The position numbers were made by a program, and so were the translations under genes. Positions 28,667-37,947 of a stretch of DNA of 52,417 bases are shown one piece after another. Source of the DNA: a virus; IMG/VR virus record IMGVR_UViG_3300045116_000082, positions 1-52,417 of that record. The stretch is one strand, 5' to 3'. The notes under the pieces were generated by a model. The model was not told the DNA's origin and searched no databases. It saw only the letters and a list, made by a program, of their open reading frames with translations. The number at the start of each line of letters is the position of its first letter. The stretch's first letter is position 1.

Positions 28667-30242
28667 AGTCGTTGATCCCTCCCGTGAGTCCCCGATAGGC
28701 AGCAAAGTCGGAGGCCGTGTTCGCAGCGACCGCGCCCGTCGAGAACGTCAGCCGGTCAGCAGTGGTCAGCCACCCCGCCGTGCCTGCGCCGCCGCAGCCG
28801 TAGGCGTACACCTGCCCGTCGCTCACGCTCGACAGCGCATACCGAGCGACCGACAAGTTCGACGCGGTATTCGCCGCCATTACTCCCGTCGAGAACGTCA
28901 TCTTGTGTCCGGTCGTAACGTGCGCGCCGGAATGACCCCCGCACACGAACCCATACGTCGGGTCCGACGCGCAGAAGTTTCCAGACACGGCCGCGACCGA
29001 TAGCGCCGCTGCGGTGTTTGCCGCCGTCGTCGCCGTGGCGAACGTCATCCGATAGCCCGTCGTCCCGTACGTCGGGTAGCCGTAGATGAGGCCGTCCGAG
29101 ATGTGCGCGAAGGCTGCGCCCGACGCGCACTTTGCCGTCGTCTTTGACGCCCACACGCACGTCGCGTAGGTCAGTTGGTACGCGCTCGACCCATCGAGCC
29201 AGTACCCGTACGCCTGTCCGTCGTTCAAGTGCGACGAGTTATTGATGTTCGCGCCGCCCTGACTGCCGCCTGCCACGGGATAACCTGCGGCCGTGTTCGA
29301 CGCCATCGCACCTGTCGCCAGCGTCAGTCGCCATGCGTACTGATTCGCGCTTCCACCGTCCCAGCCCCCGGCCATGTGGCCGTAGTATTCGAGGTCGGAC
29401 AGACCGCCGTACTGGCCGTACACCGCGTTGGCGAGGTTGCCTGCGGTCCACGCGGCCCATGCGCCCGTCGAGAACGTCATCCGGTGACACGCCGTTGAGA
29501 CAGCCCCCGTGTACCCGCCTGCGGCGTAGCCATAGATCGCTTTTCGCCGCAACGCCAATTGCGGCGACCATCCGCGCAACGAGAACCCCGTGGTCGAGTA
29601 CGCCACGCCAAGCGGCAGCGGCGTCCGGTTCCATCCGGCGCTCGGTTCCGTTGCCGTCATCGCGCCCGGAGACGTTGGGGATATCCAGTACATCGTGTTG
29701 GCGGTGAGACCCGACAGTCCCGCCACGGTCCCCGGCGAGGCAAAGGTCACGGTGTCGCCAGCGTTGCCGGTCGAGAGCGCGATGAACGGCCCGCCCATCG
29801 TACGAATGCGCGACAGCCACGGATACGCCGTGGTTTTGTACATGCGCCCTGCGGTGCCGAAGCCCGTTACGACGCAATAGCACACGTCCCCGACCGCCAG
29901 CGTCTCGCCCGCGACGCCAGAAAACTGATTGGCGACGACATTCGCTTGCCAGCTTGGATCGGCTCCCGCCCCGTTGCTCGTCCAGACGGTGCCGCTCGCA
30001 CCCGCCGCGCCCGAGTACTTCGGCTTCGCGGCGACTCCGTCCGACACGACCATCTGGCCTTTCGCCACGCTCGCCAGATAGCTCGCGCCGTCGGTCGCGC
30101 CCGTGTCGCGCAGCGGGATGTCACCGTGCGTGCCGCCGCTCATCGCATGGCCGTCGTTCCAGTCGGAGGGCTGCACAAGCGTGGTGTCCGCCGTGTCGGA
30201 CTTCGCGCTGACCTTCGCGTGAGTGATGCTAACGTCGGCCAT
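28656..30242 (-). CDS. Tail fibre with Kelch-like propeller repeats
   Basis: A 528-residue protein. Residues 1-210 are typical fibre sequence (SDWNDGHAMSGGTHGDIPLRDTG). From about 235 a unit of roughly 45-50 residues repeats about six times, each with a glycine pair and tyrosine (YGYAAGGYTG, YGHMAGGWDG, YGFVCGGHSG, YAYGCGGAGT) and RxTFSTGxxAANTAS. This fits Kelch-type blades of a beta propeller. Likely the receptor-binding protein of the tail tip. Confidence 0.82.
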   Translation of the reverse strand: MADVSITHAKVSAKSDTADTTLVQPSDWNDGHAMSGGTHGDIPLRDTGATDGASYLASVAKGQMVVSDGVAAKPKYSGAAGASGTVWTSNGAGADPSWQANVVANQFSGVAGETLAVGDVCYCVVTGFGTAGRMYKTTAYPWLSRIRTMGGPFIALSTGNAGDTVTFASPGTVAGLSGLTANTMYWISPTSPGAMTATEPSAGWNRTPLPLGVAYSTTGFSLRGWSPQLALRRKAIYGYAAGGYTGAVSTACHRMTFSTGAWAAWTAGNLANAVYGQYGGLSDLEYYGHMAGGWDGGSANQYAWRLTLATGAMASNTAAGYPVAGGSQGGANINNSSHLNDGQAYGYWLDGSSAYQLTYATCVWASKTTAKCASGAAFAHISDGLIYGYPTYGTTGYRMTFATATTAANTAAALSVAAVSGNFCASDPTYGFVCGGHSGAHVTTGHKMTFSTGVMAANTASNLSVARYALSSVSDGQVYAYGCGGAGTAGWLTTADRLTFSTGAVAANTASDFAAYRGLTGGINDYAI

Positions 30243-30244
30243 GA

Positions 30245-33200
30245 CTAGACTCCTGCGAGCAGGATGTTGTCCCGCACCGAGCGGCCCACGGCCCGCGCAA
30301 TCGCCGCCGGAAGCGCATCGAGCTTGCGCTCGATCGCGCCAAACCCGCTGTCGCCCAGCGGCACCACCGCCTCAGGCCCACGTTCGCCCACGAGCGCCAG
30401 CGTTGGCCCCATCACGACCCCGCCCGTCCCCATGCGCGGCGTGTAACCCGCTCGCACCGCCGCTTGCTGCAACGCCTGCAGGAACGCTTGAATCTCCGGC
30501 TTGGCGAACTGCGACTCCCCGAGGTAGCCGAACCGCCCCGCGATGGCATTGAACGCCGCCTGATCCGGGACCGCCTGCCCGAACTGCTTGAACACGGACC
30601 CGAGCTGGCTGACGGCCTCATCGCGGCTCATCCACTCGACGTCTTTACCCCACGCCCCACGCGGCCGAGACCACTGCATCGACGAGAGGACCCCGGCGAG
30701 GTTGGGAAGTGATGGCGTCGGGAGCGTCGGCGGCTCGACCGGGAGCGTCGACCACTCCCGCTTGAGCTCGATGATTTTGCGGATCGCGTTGTCGATCGGC
30801 TCGACCGGCAGGCCGTCGAGTTCCGTCCCGAGCTTCGACACGGCGAGCGCCGCCATGTCGGTGTAGCTCTTGAACGTGCCGAGCGACCCGGCCATGTCCA
30901 CGCCAGCCGTTTCCGCGGTCGCCATCGCGATCTGCAACTGCGTACTGATCTCGCGGATGCCGCCCGGCGAGTGTCCCCACGCCGCGCTCTCGGCGGCATC
31001 TTCGATGGCTTCAAGGGCCTCCACGCCGCGGTCGCGGAATGTTTCCCAGTCCACGTCTTCAAGGCTCTTGTTGAGCGCCCGCGCGGCATTCATGCCGCCG
31101 GTTTCTATCTTGGACTTGATGGCGGCGGCGGTATCGGTGGCCTGCTGCCGTGTGGCAGCGAACGCATCCGTGATCGCACGAACAAAGTCTTCGCGGAAGA
31201 ATCGGGTGAGGTCGCCGAGCGTGTCCTTGATGGTCTCCAACGCCTCGACCTGCTTGCGCGCCGGGTCCTTGGCGGCTTCACCCACGACTCCGTGCGCCTC
31301 CGCAAACTCCAGTAGCTTGCGCGTGTCCTCGTCCACGACGTAGCCGGTGTCTTTCCAGATTTGCCAGAGCGTCTGGAGCGTCGGCTGCATGGCCCGCAGC
31401 CCCTGCTCGCCGCCGCGCCCACTCAGCTCCATCCGGCGGAAGATGTCGTAGGCTGTTGCTCCGAGGTCGCGGAACATCCCCGCGTTCAGCATGCCGGAGT
31501 TCCAGAGGCCCGTCATCATCTGGTTCAGCGACCCGAGCGCCTGTACCGTCTGCGGGTTGTCCTTGGCAAACTGCCGCCAGCCCAACAGCGTCTGGAGCGT
31601 CCCGTCAGCCTTAAACCCGAACTGGTCCGTCAGCGCCGCCAGCTGGTCCAGCCCCGGCCCGATCTGGCCCAAGGCGCCGAGGAAGTCGCCGGACTGCGCG
31701 ACGGCCGACGCAAATGCCGCCGTGACGATCCGCCCGTACCGGTTAAACTCCTCCTGCCCCTTCGCCGCGAACTCCGCCATGGCCGCCGCGTTCGCCCCAT
31801 GCTCCGCAACGACTTCACCAAGCTGCGTCCGCAGCTTCGCCAGTTCCTCGTTCCACTTCTCGTAGTTCCGCCGCTGCTGCTCTGTCGCCGGGCCGCCCTT
31901 CTTGTCCATGTCCACGATCTTAGCCGTCAGGTCGGCGATGCGCGAGCCGAGGTCGTCCGTCGTCTCGGCGAACTTCCCGGCATCCTCGATCATCGTGAGC
32001 CACGGCGCAGCAAACGCATCGACCAGGCCCAGCGCCCCTTCCATGATGTTCGAGAACTGCGCGTCCATGAAGGCCGCATAGCCTTCCAGCGCGGCCCCGG
32101 CCTCCTGTAGCGCGAACACCTGCTCACGCTCAGCCTGCGTCAACAGCCCCATCGTGGCCGTGACCTCTCCGAGCCGCGTGTTCACGGCGCCGAGCCGGGC
32201 CTCCATCTCGCTGATGTCGGCCATGTCCATCCCGAGGATGGCTGCGATGTTCTCCACGCCCTCAATGCTACCGAACCGGTCGATCATCTCCTTGAGGGCG
32301 TCCATCTTCTCCTTCGCGGCGTCAAGGTCGTCGAGCGCGGCGAGGTTGACGCCGACCTTCGCCGCCATCGACTGCGCCGCCGCTACGGAGCCGAAGTCCT
32401 TGACGAGTCCGTTGAGGAACTCGAACTTGTCCTTGAACTTCCCTAGCTCAGCATTGAACTCGGCCAGCCCGCCCTTCCCCTGCGATCCCCATAGCCCGGC
32501 AAGGTTCGAGCCGAGGACAGCGCTCATCTCCTTGATCTGCTCCAACGACCCGTACTGGCTGACCAGCGCCGCCTTCATCTTCTCGACTTCGGCCGTCGCC
32601 TTGGCGTTCTCCTCGCGCAGCTTCTTCGCGTGCCCGATGAGGCCGCCGAAGATTCCCGCGATGCCGCCGATGGCCGCCCCGATTGCCGCGCCCGGTGCGT
32701 GGCCAAACATGAAGCCGATGCCTGCGCCCGCCGCCGCGCCGCCCAGCCCGGTCGTCACGGCAGCGCCTGCCTTGGTCGACGTGTCCATCACCTGCGCCGC
32801 GATCCCGGCCGCCGCCGACAGCGCCGCCGTCAGCTTCGCCCCCATCGACACGCCTGCCGTCGTAATCGTATCCAGCGCCCGCGTCGCCAGCGAGGCGACG
32901 TTCCCAAACGTCCCGCCGATGTTGTCGAAGATCCCGGCCACCGTGCTGGCCAGATCGTGCAGCCGGTCTTTCCACGTCTCCTTCGTATCGTCAGCGGCCT
33001 TCTTCGCAACGGAACGGATCGCGCGGAAGAAGTCCCCGATTGGCCCCGGCAACATCGACATCATCTGCGACACGCGGACAAACGCCTCCTCAAAGTTCTC
33101 CTCGAAGTACGTTGTAAACGACCCGGTGTTCCGCTTCCCGCTCTCCATCACCTGACTGATGACGGCGCCTAGCTCCGCGATCCGCTTCTTCGAGTTGGCG

Positions 33201-35386
33201 ACGGCTCCCTCCATCGCATCCCGGTACGTGTTGAACGTCTCGACGGGGAGCTTGATCTGTGGGAACTTCAGGATGGTTGCCGCCGCTTCGCTACCACGTA
33301 TGGCCGGGGTGCCGCCTTCCTCGCGCATCAGGAACAGCCGGGCCTCCGCCGCCTTCTTCATCTGCGCCGCGAGGTCGGCATACTTGCTACCGTGCGCCGC
33401 GAGTATCGGTAGCGCCTCGCGCATCTTCTTGTAGAGGTCTTCTTGCGTCTCGATGGACAGGCTCGTCGCCTTCGGCAACATCCCGAGCACGTTCACGAGG
33501 TCGCGCATCGCGTCAGCCGCCGCCTTCCCTGACAGCTCTACCAGCAGTTCCTTCTCCGCATCCGTCAGCTCGCGCGTTTTCTTTGCCTGCACCTCTACCT
33601 TCTTCGAGAGGTCGACGGCCAGCTCGCCCTTCTTAGCAAACGCATTGGCGACTTCCAGCGTGATCTTCCCCATGTCCTTCTGGGCGAGCTTCGTGACGTC
33701 GATCTTGACCTTGAGCGAGTCCAGCTGGACTTCCGTGCCGCCGAGCGCCCGGTCCACCTTCGCCTGATTCGCGACGAACTCGTTGACGGCCCGCGCCTGC
33801 TCCCGCTTCTGCGGATCAATGAACGACGCCGCAGCTAGCTCGCGGCGGCCTTCGGGCGTCTCCTGCTTCCGCATCCGGTCGATCTGCTCTTGTAGCCGGT
33901 CTAGCGCCTCCTTCACGAGCTTCGCCTGTAGGACGAACAGCGCGCCGATAGCAACGCCTGCCGCTGCCGCCCCTACGAGGCCCACGGCCACCGCCAGCCC
34001 GCGCGTCGCAATCGCCGCCCCCTTAGCGGACGCCTCCATCAGCCAGATCCGCGCCGTCAGCACCGGGACGGAGTTCCCAAGGGTAAACATGGCCGTCGAC
34101 GTCGCCGTGAGGATGCTCCCGAGGCCGCTGACCGCCACCCCGGTCGTCTTGATGAGGATCCCCAGCGCAATGAGCGCCGGAGCCGCGACGGTTCCGATCC
34201 CGACGACGGCATAGGTCGCCCGCTTGGCCGGTTCGGGCCACGTCTCGAATGCCTTGGCCGCATCCAGCAGCGACGACTTGATCGGGCCGATAATGTGCGC
34301 CAGCTCCATGAACGCTGGCTTCAGGGCGTCGCCAACGGCGATGGCGAGGGACTCCGCCTTAGCCTTCATCGTCTCGAACGTGAACGCCGTCTCGTGGCTC
34401 ACCACCTTCATGCCGCTATCTACGGCGCCGACGGTATCCTGCACGTCACGCAGGATCTGCTCGAAGTCCTTACCCTGCGACCCGGCCGTGGCGAGCAGGC
34501 CGGTCAGGGCGCGGACGTTGTTGACGAAGTCGGCCAGTGCTTCGTCGTTCCCCTTGAACGCCTCGATGATCTTGAGCAGCGTGGGGACCAGTCCCTTGTC
34601 ACGGACTTCCTGCCGGAGTCCGGCCGCTGACATGCCGACGCTCGCCAGCGCCTCGGCTCCGGCCTTGCTCGTGTTTAGCAGTTCACCGAGGATGCCGCGC
34701 AACGACGTCGTGGCCTGCGCTGCGTCGCCGCCGACCCGCGTATACGCCGCAATGAAGGCGCCCACCTGATCGAAGCTCACGCCGAGGGATGCCGCGAGCG
34801 GGATGACCTTGCCGATGGACCCCTGTAGCTCCGTCGTCGTCATGTTGCCGACGCGCACCGTGCCGATCAAGAGTTCCGTTGCGCGCTCGGCCGACATGAC
34901 GGAGGGGCCGTAGGCGAGCATCAACTGCGTCACGGCTCGCGCAATCTCCGCCGTGTCGCCGAGGCCGATGGCCGTGGCCTTGGCCGCGTACTCCAGCGCC
35001 TCCATTGCTTCCGTCCCGCGTAGGCCGCCGGACGTCACCGCGAACATGGCGCGCGCGAGCTGGTCGGCCCCTACGCCGACCTTCGGCGCGAGGTCCAGCA
35101 TCGCATCGCGCCACTCCTCGACCTGATCCGTGTTGATGCCGACGAGGTTGATGATCTTCCCGAGGTCTTGCTCGAACCGGGCCGACATGTGGAGGCCCGC
35201 CGTCGCCGTCGCCGTGATCGCCGCAGAAGCGAGTATGGCCTGATGCCCCCACTCCTTCATCTGGTCGCCGACGTGCTTGACCTTCCCGCCGAAGCTGTCG
35301 ATGTTCTTGGCCGCGACCGCGAGCTGGGCCGACATCTTGTCCTGGAGTTCCAGGTACGCCACGATGTTCCCGACGCTCACGGCCAC
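30245..35386 (-). CDS. Tape measure protein
   Basis: A 1713-residue protein, the longest in the window, starting MAVSVGNIVAYLELQDKMSA and followed by the TP901-type core (ARFEQDLGKIINLVG; RAMFAVTSGGLRGTEAMEALEYAAKATAIGLG). Hydrophobic glycine/alanine segments near residues 840-930 could cross the host membrane at DNA entry. The end has GGVVMGPTLALVGERGPEAVVPL, common in this family. At about 0.15 nm per residue the tail would be near 250 nm, an inference from family behaviour. It follows the frameshifted chaperones as usual. Confidence 0.95.
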   Translation of the reverse strand: MAVSVGNIVAYLELQDKMSAQLAVAAKNIDSFGGKVKHVGDQMKEWGHQAILASAAITATATAGLHMSARFEQDLGKIINLVGINTDQVEEWRDAMLDLAPKVGVGADQLARAMFAVTSGGLRGTEAMEALEYAAKATAIGLGDTAEIARAVTQLMLAYGPSVMSAERATELLIGTVRVGNMTTTELQGSIGKVIPLAASLGVSFDQVGAFIAAYTRVGGDAAQATTSLRGILGELLNTSKAGAEALASVGMSAAGLRQEVRDKGLVPTLLKIIEAFKGNDEALADFVNNVRALTGLLATAGSQGKDFEQILRDVQDTVGAVDSGMKVVSHETAFTFETMKAKAESLAIAVGDALKPAFMELAHIIGPIKSSLLDAAKAFETWPEPAKRATYAVVGIGTVAAPALIALGILIKTTGVAVSGLGSILTATSTAMFTLGNSVPVLTARIWLMEASAKGAAIATRGLAVAVGLVGAAAAGVAIGALFVLQAKLVKEALDRLQEQIDRMRKQETPEGRRELAAASFIDPQKREQARAVNEFVANQAKVDRALGGTEVQLDSLKVKIDVTKLAQKDMGKITLEVANAFAKKGELAVDLSKKVEVQAKKTRELTDAEKELLVELSGKAAADAMRDLVNVLGMLPKATSLSIETQEDLYKKMREALPILAAHGSKYADLAAQMKKAAEARLFLMREEGGTPAIRGSEAAATILKFPQIKLPVETFNTYRDAMEGAVANSKKRIAELGAVISQVMESGKRNTGSFTTYFEENFEEAFVRVSQMMSMLPGPIGDFFRAIRSVAKKAADDTKETWKDRLHDLASTVAGIFDNIGGTFGNVASLATRALDTITTAGVSMGAKLTAALSAAAGIAAQVMDTSTKAGAAVTTGLGGAAAGAGIGFMFGHAPGAAIGAAIGGIAGIFGGLIGHAKKLREENAKATAEVEKMKAALVSQYGSLEQIKEMSAVLGSNLAGLWGSQGKGGLAEFNAELGKFKDKFEFLNGLVKDFGSVAAAQSMAAKVGVNLAALDDLDAAKEKMDALKEMIDRFGSIEGVENIAAILGMDMADISEMEARLGAVNTRLGEVTATMGLLTQAEREQVFALQEAGAALEGYAAFMDAQFSNIMEGALGLVDAFAAPWLTMIEDAGKFAETTDDLGSRIADLTAKIVDMDKKGGPATEQQRRNYEKWNEELAKLRTQLGEVVAEHGANAAAMAEFAAKGQEEFNRYGRIVTAAFASAVAQSGDFLGALGQIGPGLDQLAALTDQFGFKADGTLQTLLGWRQFAKDNPQTVQALGSLNQMMTGLWNSGMLNAGMFRDLGATAYDIFRRMELSGRGGEQGLRAMQPTLQTLWQIWKDTGYVVDEDTRKLLEFAEAHGVVGEAAKDPARKQVEALETIKDTLGDLTRFFREDFVRAITDAFAATRQQATDTAAAIKSKIETGGMNAARALNKSLEDVDWETFRDRGVEALEAIEDAAESAAWGHSPGGIREISTQLQIAMATAETAGVDMAGSLGTFKSYTDMAALAVSKLGTELDGLPVEPIDNAIRKIIELKREWSTLPVEPPTLPTPSLPNLAGVLSSMQWSRPRGAWGKDVEWMSRDEAVSQLGSVFKQFGQAVPDQAAFNAIAGRFGYLGESQFAKPEIQAFLQALQQAAVRAGYTPRMGTGGVVMGPTLALVGERGPEAVVPLGDSGFGAIERKLDALPAAIARAVGRSVRDNILLAGV

Positions 35387-35419
35387 GGCATCCTCCGGTG
35401 GTCCGGCCGCCGCCCCTGC

Positions 35420-35575
35420 CTAGAACATCCCGCGCGGGCGCGGCGGCATCTGCTTGATCTGCTCGGCGACGATCTCCACGTAGTCCTGCGGCAGCGCGCA
35501 GTACTCCGGCCAGCTCCATCCCGTCAGCAGCATTAGGCTGGCGTCGGCTCGGGCTTGCTGGAGCCAGCCTGCTGC
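35420..35575 (-). CDS. C-terminal part of tail assembly chaperone, made by -1 frameshift
   Basis: The minus-1 frame after A AAA AAG continues with AAGWLQQARADASLML, then TGWSWPEYCALPQDYVEIV and ends RPRGMF at 35420. TGW..P.Y....P..Y is typical of the T part of G-T tail chaperones. It has no good ribosome binding site of its own, so it is most likely made as an extension of the gene at 35533-35970. It ends 33 bases before the tape measure start. Confidence 0.8.
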   Translation of the reverse strand, partial: AAGWLQQARADASLMLLTGWSWPEYCALPQDYVEIVAEQIKQMPPRPRGMF

Positions 35576-35970
35576 TTTTTTGCCTCTTCCATCGCCTTCT
35601 GGTGCTCGTCGAGCGCGTTGTCGATCAGCTCGAACAGCTCCGGCTGAAGCGCCTCGAACGAGCGCCGTCCGACCGGTAGCCTGAACGACGGCTCCGGGTC
35701 GTGCGCCAGCGACCAGTCCGTGATGTATGCGCCCATGCGCGCAAACGAATACTCCGTCCACTCGATCCGCGCCGTCGGCTCGGGGTTGTCCCCGCGCGTC
35801 TTCGGCATCGCCTGTGACACGGACGACACGCTGCGCATCATGGCGCGCGTCTCGCCGACCGTCAACCGCTGCTTCACCGACACCCACAGCGGCCGGTCCG
35901 TCCCTCCGTCGTGCCACACCAGCTCGATCTTGGTCGTCTCCGGCTCCACGATCCACGGGTTCCGTCCCAC
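35533..35970 (-). CDS. Tail assembly chaperone (G-like)
   Basis: A 145-residue acidic protein directly before the tape measure gene. Sequence opens MGRNPWIVEPETTKIELVWHD and ends in a lysine- and glutamine-rich tail (KAMEEAKKQQAGSSKPEPTPA). The slippery heptamer A AAA AAG in the zero frame lies near its end (35575-35581). Role by family: to bind the tape measure protein until the tube polymerises. The start is GTG at 35970 behind GGAGGCAGGTGG; the Shine-Dalgarno spacing is slightly long. Confidence 0.82.
   Translation of the reverse strand: MGRNPWIVEPETTKIELVWHDGGTDRPLWVSVKQRLTVGETRAMMRSVSSVSQAMPKTRGDNPEPTARIEWTEYSFARMGAYITDWSLAHDPEPSFRLPVGRRSFEALQPELFELIDNALDEHQKAMEEAKKQQAGSSKPEPTPA
35575..35581 (-). 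promoter_or_regulatory. Programmed -1 frameshift site A AAA AAG
   Basis: The codons GCA AAA AAG of the chaperone gene contain A AAA AAG, the best known bacterial -1 slippery site. The -1 frame stays open for 50 codons and encodes a chaperone-like tail. A weak GGCT/AGCC hairpin could form a few bases downstream. Confidence 0.85.
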
Positions 35971-36090
35971 GGGCCACCTGCCTCCTTCCGCCCGGCCGGT
36001 TTACCGCCTCGTAGGAGCGCCGCCGGGCATCCGGCTACCCCTACCCCTACCCTGCGCCCCCGCGCCGCTCTACGGGGCGCCTAGCGCGTC
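35971..36090 (-). other. Non-coding spacer with G-quadruplex motif and TA steps
   Basis: 120 bases with no gene, rich in CTAG, CTAC and GTAG steps like the segments at 1-173 and 19500-19663. The minus strand has G-tracts of 5, 3, 4 and 4 (36038-36061) separated by CGCA, TA and TA, a standard quadruplex motif, upstream of the tail chaperone start. Confidence 0.55.
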
Positions 36091-36378
36091 CTACGGCCCC
36101 CCTAGCGGCACGTCCCGGACCTCGTCCGGCCGCCGGTCCAGCCCCAGTACCAGGTCGCTCCCGTCCCACGCCAACGCCACGCCGCCCCAGACCCATTCGA
36201 CCGGTCCGAGCCGCAACGCCACGTCAAGCGGCGCCTGCGCCAGCCACGCCTCGTTCCGTTCGCGGACGCTCGCCCGGAGGCTGAACGCCCGGCCTTGCGG
36301 CTCGATGACCCACGGCCCCAGCACGGCGGCCTCATGGTAGCCCCACCGCACGGCGCCGCTCACTCCGCTTGCACGCAT
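36091..36378 (-). CDS. Hypothetical protein, 95 aa
   Basis: Starts with an ATG behind GGAGCGGGGAC inside the end of the methyltransferase-like gene (18-base overlap). Rich in tryptophan and short hydrophobic strands (EWVWGGVALAWDGSDLVLGLDRR), a compact beta domain. It precedes the tail chaperone genes. No family is recognised. Confidence 0.65.
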   Translation of the reverse strand: MRASGVSGAVRWGYHEAAVLGPWVIEPQGRAFSLRASVRERNEAWLAQAPLDVALRLGPVEWVWGGVALAWDGSDLVLGLDRRPDEVRDVPLGGP

Positions 36379-37121
36379 GTCCCCGCTCCAAACGCTCGGC
36401 GGTACTGTCCGCCTTCATGGACGGCCGCGAATCCCCCGGTGAGCACGTCCGCCGCCCAGAGGGTCATGATCGGGCTGGTCGCCTCACGGACCATCACGCG
36501 CCGCGTCGCCCCATCGCATGCGCACGTATCGCGCTCAGCGCAGAGGCACGTCCAACCGCGCGGCAACATCCGCGACTGCTCCTCCGCATCCTCAGCGCAC
36601 CGTGCTACGAGTGGCCCGATCTGCGCTGTTAGGTTGATGGACGTCACCGGTACGGCGATGCGCGCTAGCGCGGCCGTCGCTCCGGCGAACAGCAGCGCGC
36701 GGCGGCGCACGTCCTGATCGTCGACCGACAGGCTCGGCGTCGCAACGCGAGTCGTGACGTGTAGGAACTGGAGGTCGTAGCCGAGCAACGCGAGGTCGCG
36801 CGCCTGCCGTCCGAACGGGCGGACCGGGCTACACTCCACAAGCACCCACGGCGGCCCGGCCGCCCGGATGAATGCTTCCGCCTCAGCCCACGCTGCGGCG
36901 AGATCATCGGGCGCCCCCGGCAGGTCCACGTAGCAGACGTCGTGCGCCGTCCCTGCGGGAAGCATCGCGATCCGGTCTACGATGGCGGCTCCGGCGAACC
37001 GCGCCGCAAGCACGGCCCGCCGGAATGGATCCGCCTCAGCCCGCGCGACGATCTCATGCCCTGCCAGCAGCCAACCGAGGTCGGCGCCGCCGATGCCGCT
37101 GCACAGCGACGCGATCCGCAT
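36360..37121 (-). CDS. Degenerate C5 cytosine methyltransferase homologue
   Basis: A 253-residue protein with motif I (SLCSGIGGADLGW, residues 5-17), a motif II acidic AEADPFRR and a motif VIII-like QDVRRRALLFAG. The catalytic loop that should read GFPCQ is GAPDD at residues 69-73, replacing the catalytic cysteine with aspartate, and the ENV motif VI is ECS at 96-98. It should bind S-adenosylmethionine but not methylate by the usual path. It sits in the tail operon between the tail tube and chaperone genes. An unusual active enzyme cannot be excluded. Confidence 0.8.
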   Translation of the reverse strand: MRIASLCSGIGGADLGWLLAGHEIVARAEADPFRRAVLAARFAGAAIVDRIAMLPAGTAHDVCYVDLPGAPDDLAAAWAEAEAFIRAAGPPWVLVECSPVRPFGRQARDLALLGYDLQFLHVTTRVATPSLSVDDQDVRRRALLFAGATAALARIAVPVTSINLTAQIGPLVARCAEDAEEQSRMLPRGWTCLCAERDTCACDGATRRVMVREATSPIMTLWAADVLTGGFAAVHEGGQYRRAFGAGTCVQAE

Positions 37122-37128
37122 GGCCGCC

Positions 37129-37542
37129 CTACGTCGCCGACGTGTTGCGCGCCAGGTCGCCCGCCGACTGGATCGTGGTCGGTGCGTCGAGCAGCGTCCC
37201 GACCGCCCCGCCCACGGGGTTGTACTTCTCGACGACGCCGATGCCCGACCAGATCGGGTTCACGGCCGTCGAGCAGATGTTCTGCGGGCGCAGCTCCACG
37301 CACACCGTCGTCCCGACCAGCGGCCACAGTATCGCATCCCATTTGCCGGAGGCGAAGTCCTGATGCGGCGTGATGTCGATGCTCCACGCCTTCAGCCCGC
37401 CCTTGCGGATGCGCGTCGAATCGCCCATCGCCGTCTCGTCCAGCATCTCGCTGGCGTAGTTCAGCGTCACGCTCGACACGTGGTCGCTCAGGTCCGAGCC
37501 GTTGATCTCAACCTTGGCATTCCGAAAGTGCAACGTCGACAT
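37129..37542 (-). CDS. Tail tube-like protein, paralogue 2
   Basis: A 137-residue protein MSTLHFRNAKVEINGSDLSDHVSSV... with EMLDETAMGDSTRIRKGGLKAW and later VVEKYNPVGGAVGTLLD. It shares this layout with the protein at 38243-38641. The fold expected is that of the tail tube/lambda V family. One of the pair is probably the main tube subunit and the other a variant or initiator ring. GGAGGGAGAGACACC precedes the start. Confidence 0.78.
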   Translation of the reverse strand: MSTLHFRNAKVEINGSDLSDHVSSVTLNYASEMLDETAMGDSTRIRKGGLKAWSIDITPHQDFASGKWDAILWPLVGTTVCVELRPQNICSTAVNPIWSGIGVVEKYNPVGGAVGTLLDAPTTIQSAGDLARNTSAT

Positions 37543-37566
37543 GGTGTCTCTCCCTCCGTCGCTCCG

Positions 37567-37947
37567 TCATCGCTGGATGCCGATCACGGGCAGGAACTTG
37601 TAGGACTCTCCGCTGGTGGTCATCTCCCAGATCGTCCGCCAGAACCGCCGCTCCGTCGTCGTGATGGTACCGGTCGTCAGTGGCGTCGCCCACTCCGCCG
37701 TTCGCTGCGCCGTGCACGTGAACGCGAACGTCACCGTGCCGGGGTTGCCGCCCGAGTAGCCGGACGAGCTGTTGCTCAAGATGCGGACCTTCAGGCCGCC
37801 CGTCGAGCTGCTCAGCACGTGGAGCGCGGCGTATGCCTTGTAGCCGCTCCCCTGCGGCACTCCGCCTACGTCATACACGGTCCCCTGACCGCAGCTCGAC
37901 ACGGCTGTCACCGTCGCGTCCTTCAGTGGTACTGCTCTGAGGATCAT
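37567..37947 (-). CDS. Tail-cluster beta-rich protein
   Basis: A 126-residue protein rich in serine, threonine and glycine (YAALHVLSSSTGGLKVRILSNSSSGYSGGNPGTVTFAFTCTAQ), likely a beta sandwich. It is placed between two tail tube paralogues with an ATGA overlap to the gene before it. It may decorate the tail or act as a tube variant. Family not recognised. Confidence 0.68.
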   Translation of the reverse strand: MILRAVPLKDATVTAVSSCGQGTVYDVGGVPQGSGYKAYAALHVLSSSTGGLKVRILSNSSSGYSGGNPGTVTFAFTCTAQRTAEWATPLTTGTITTTERRFWRTIWEMTTSGESYKFLPVIGIQR

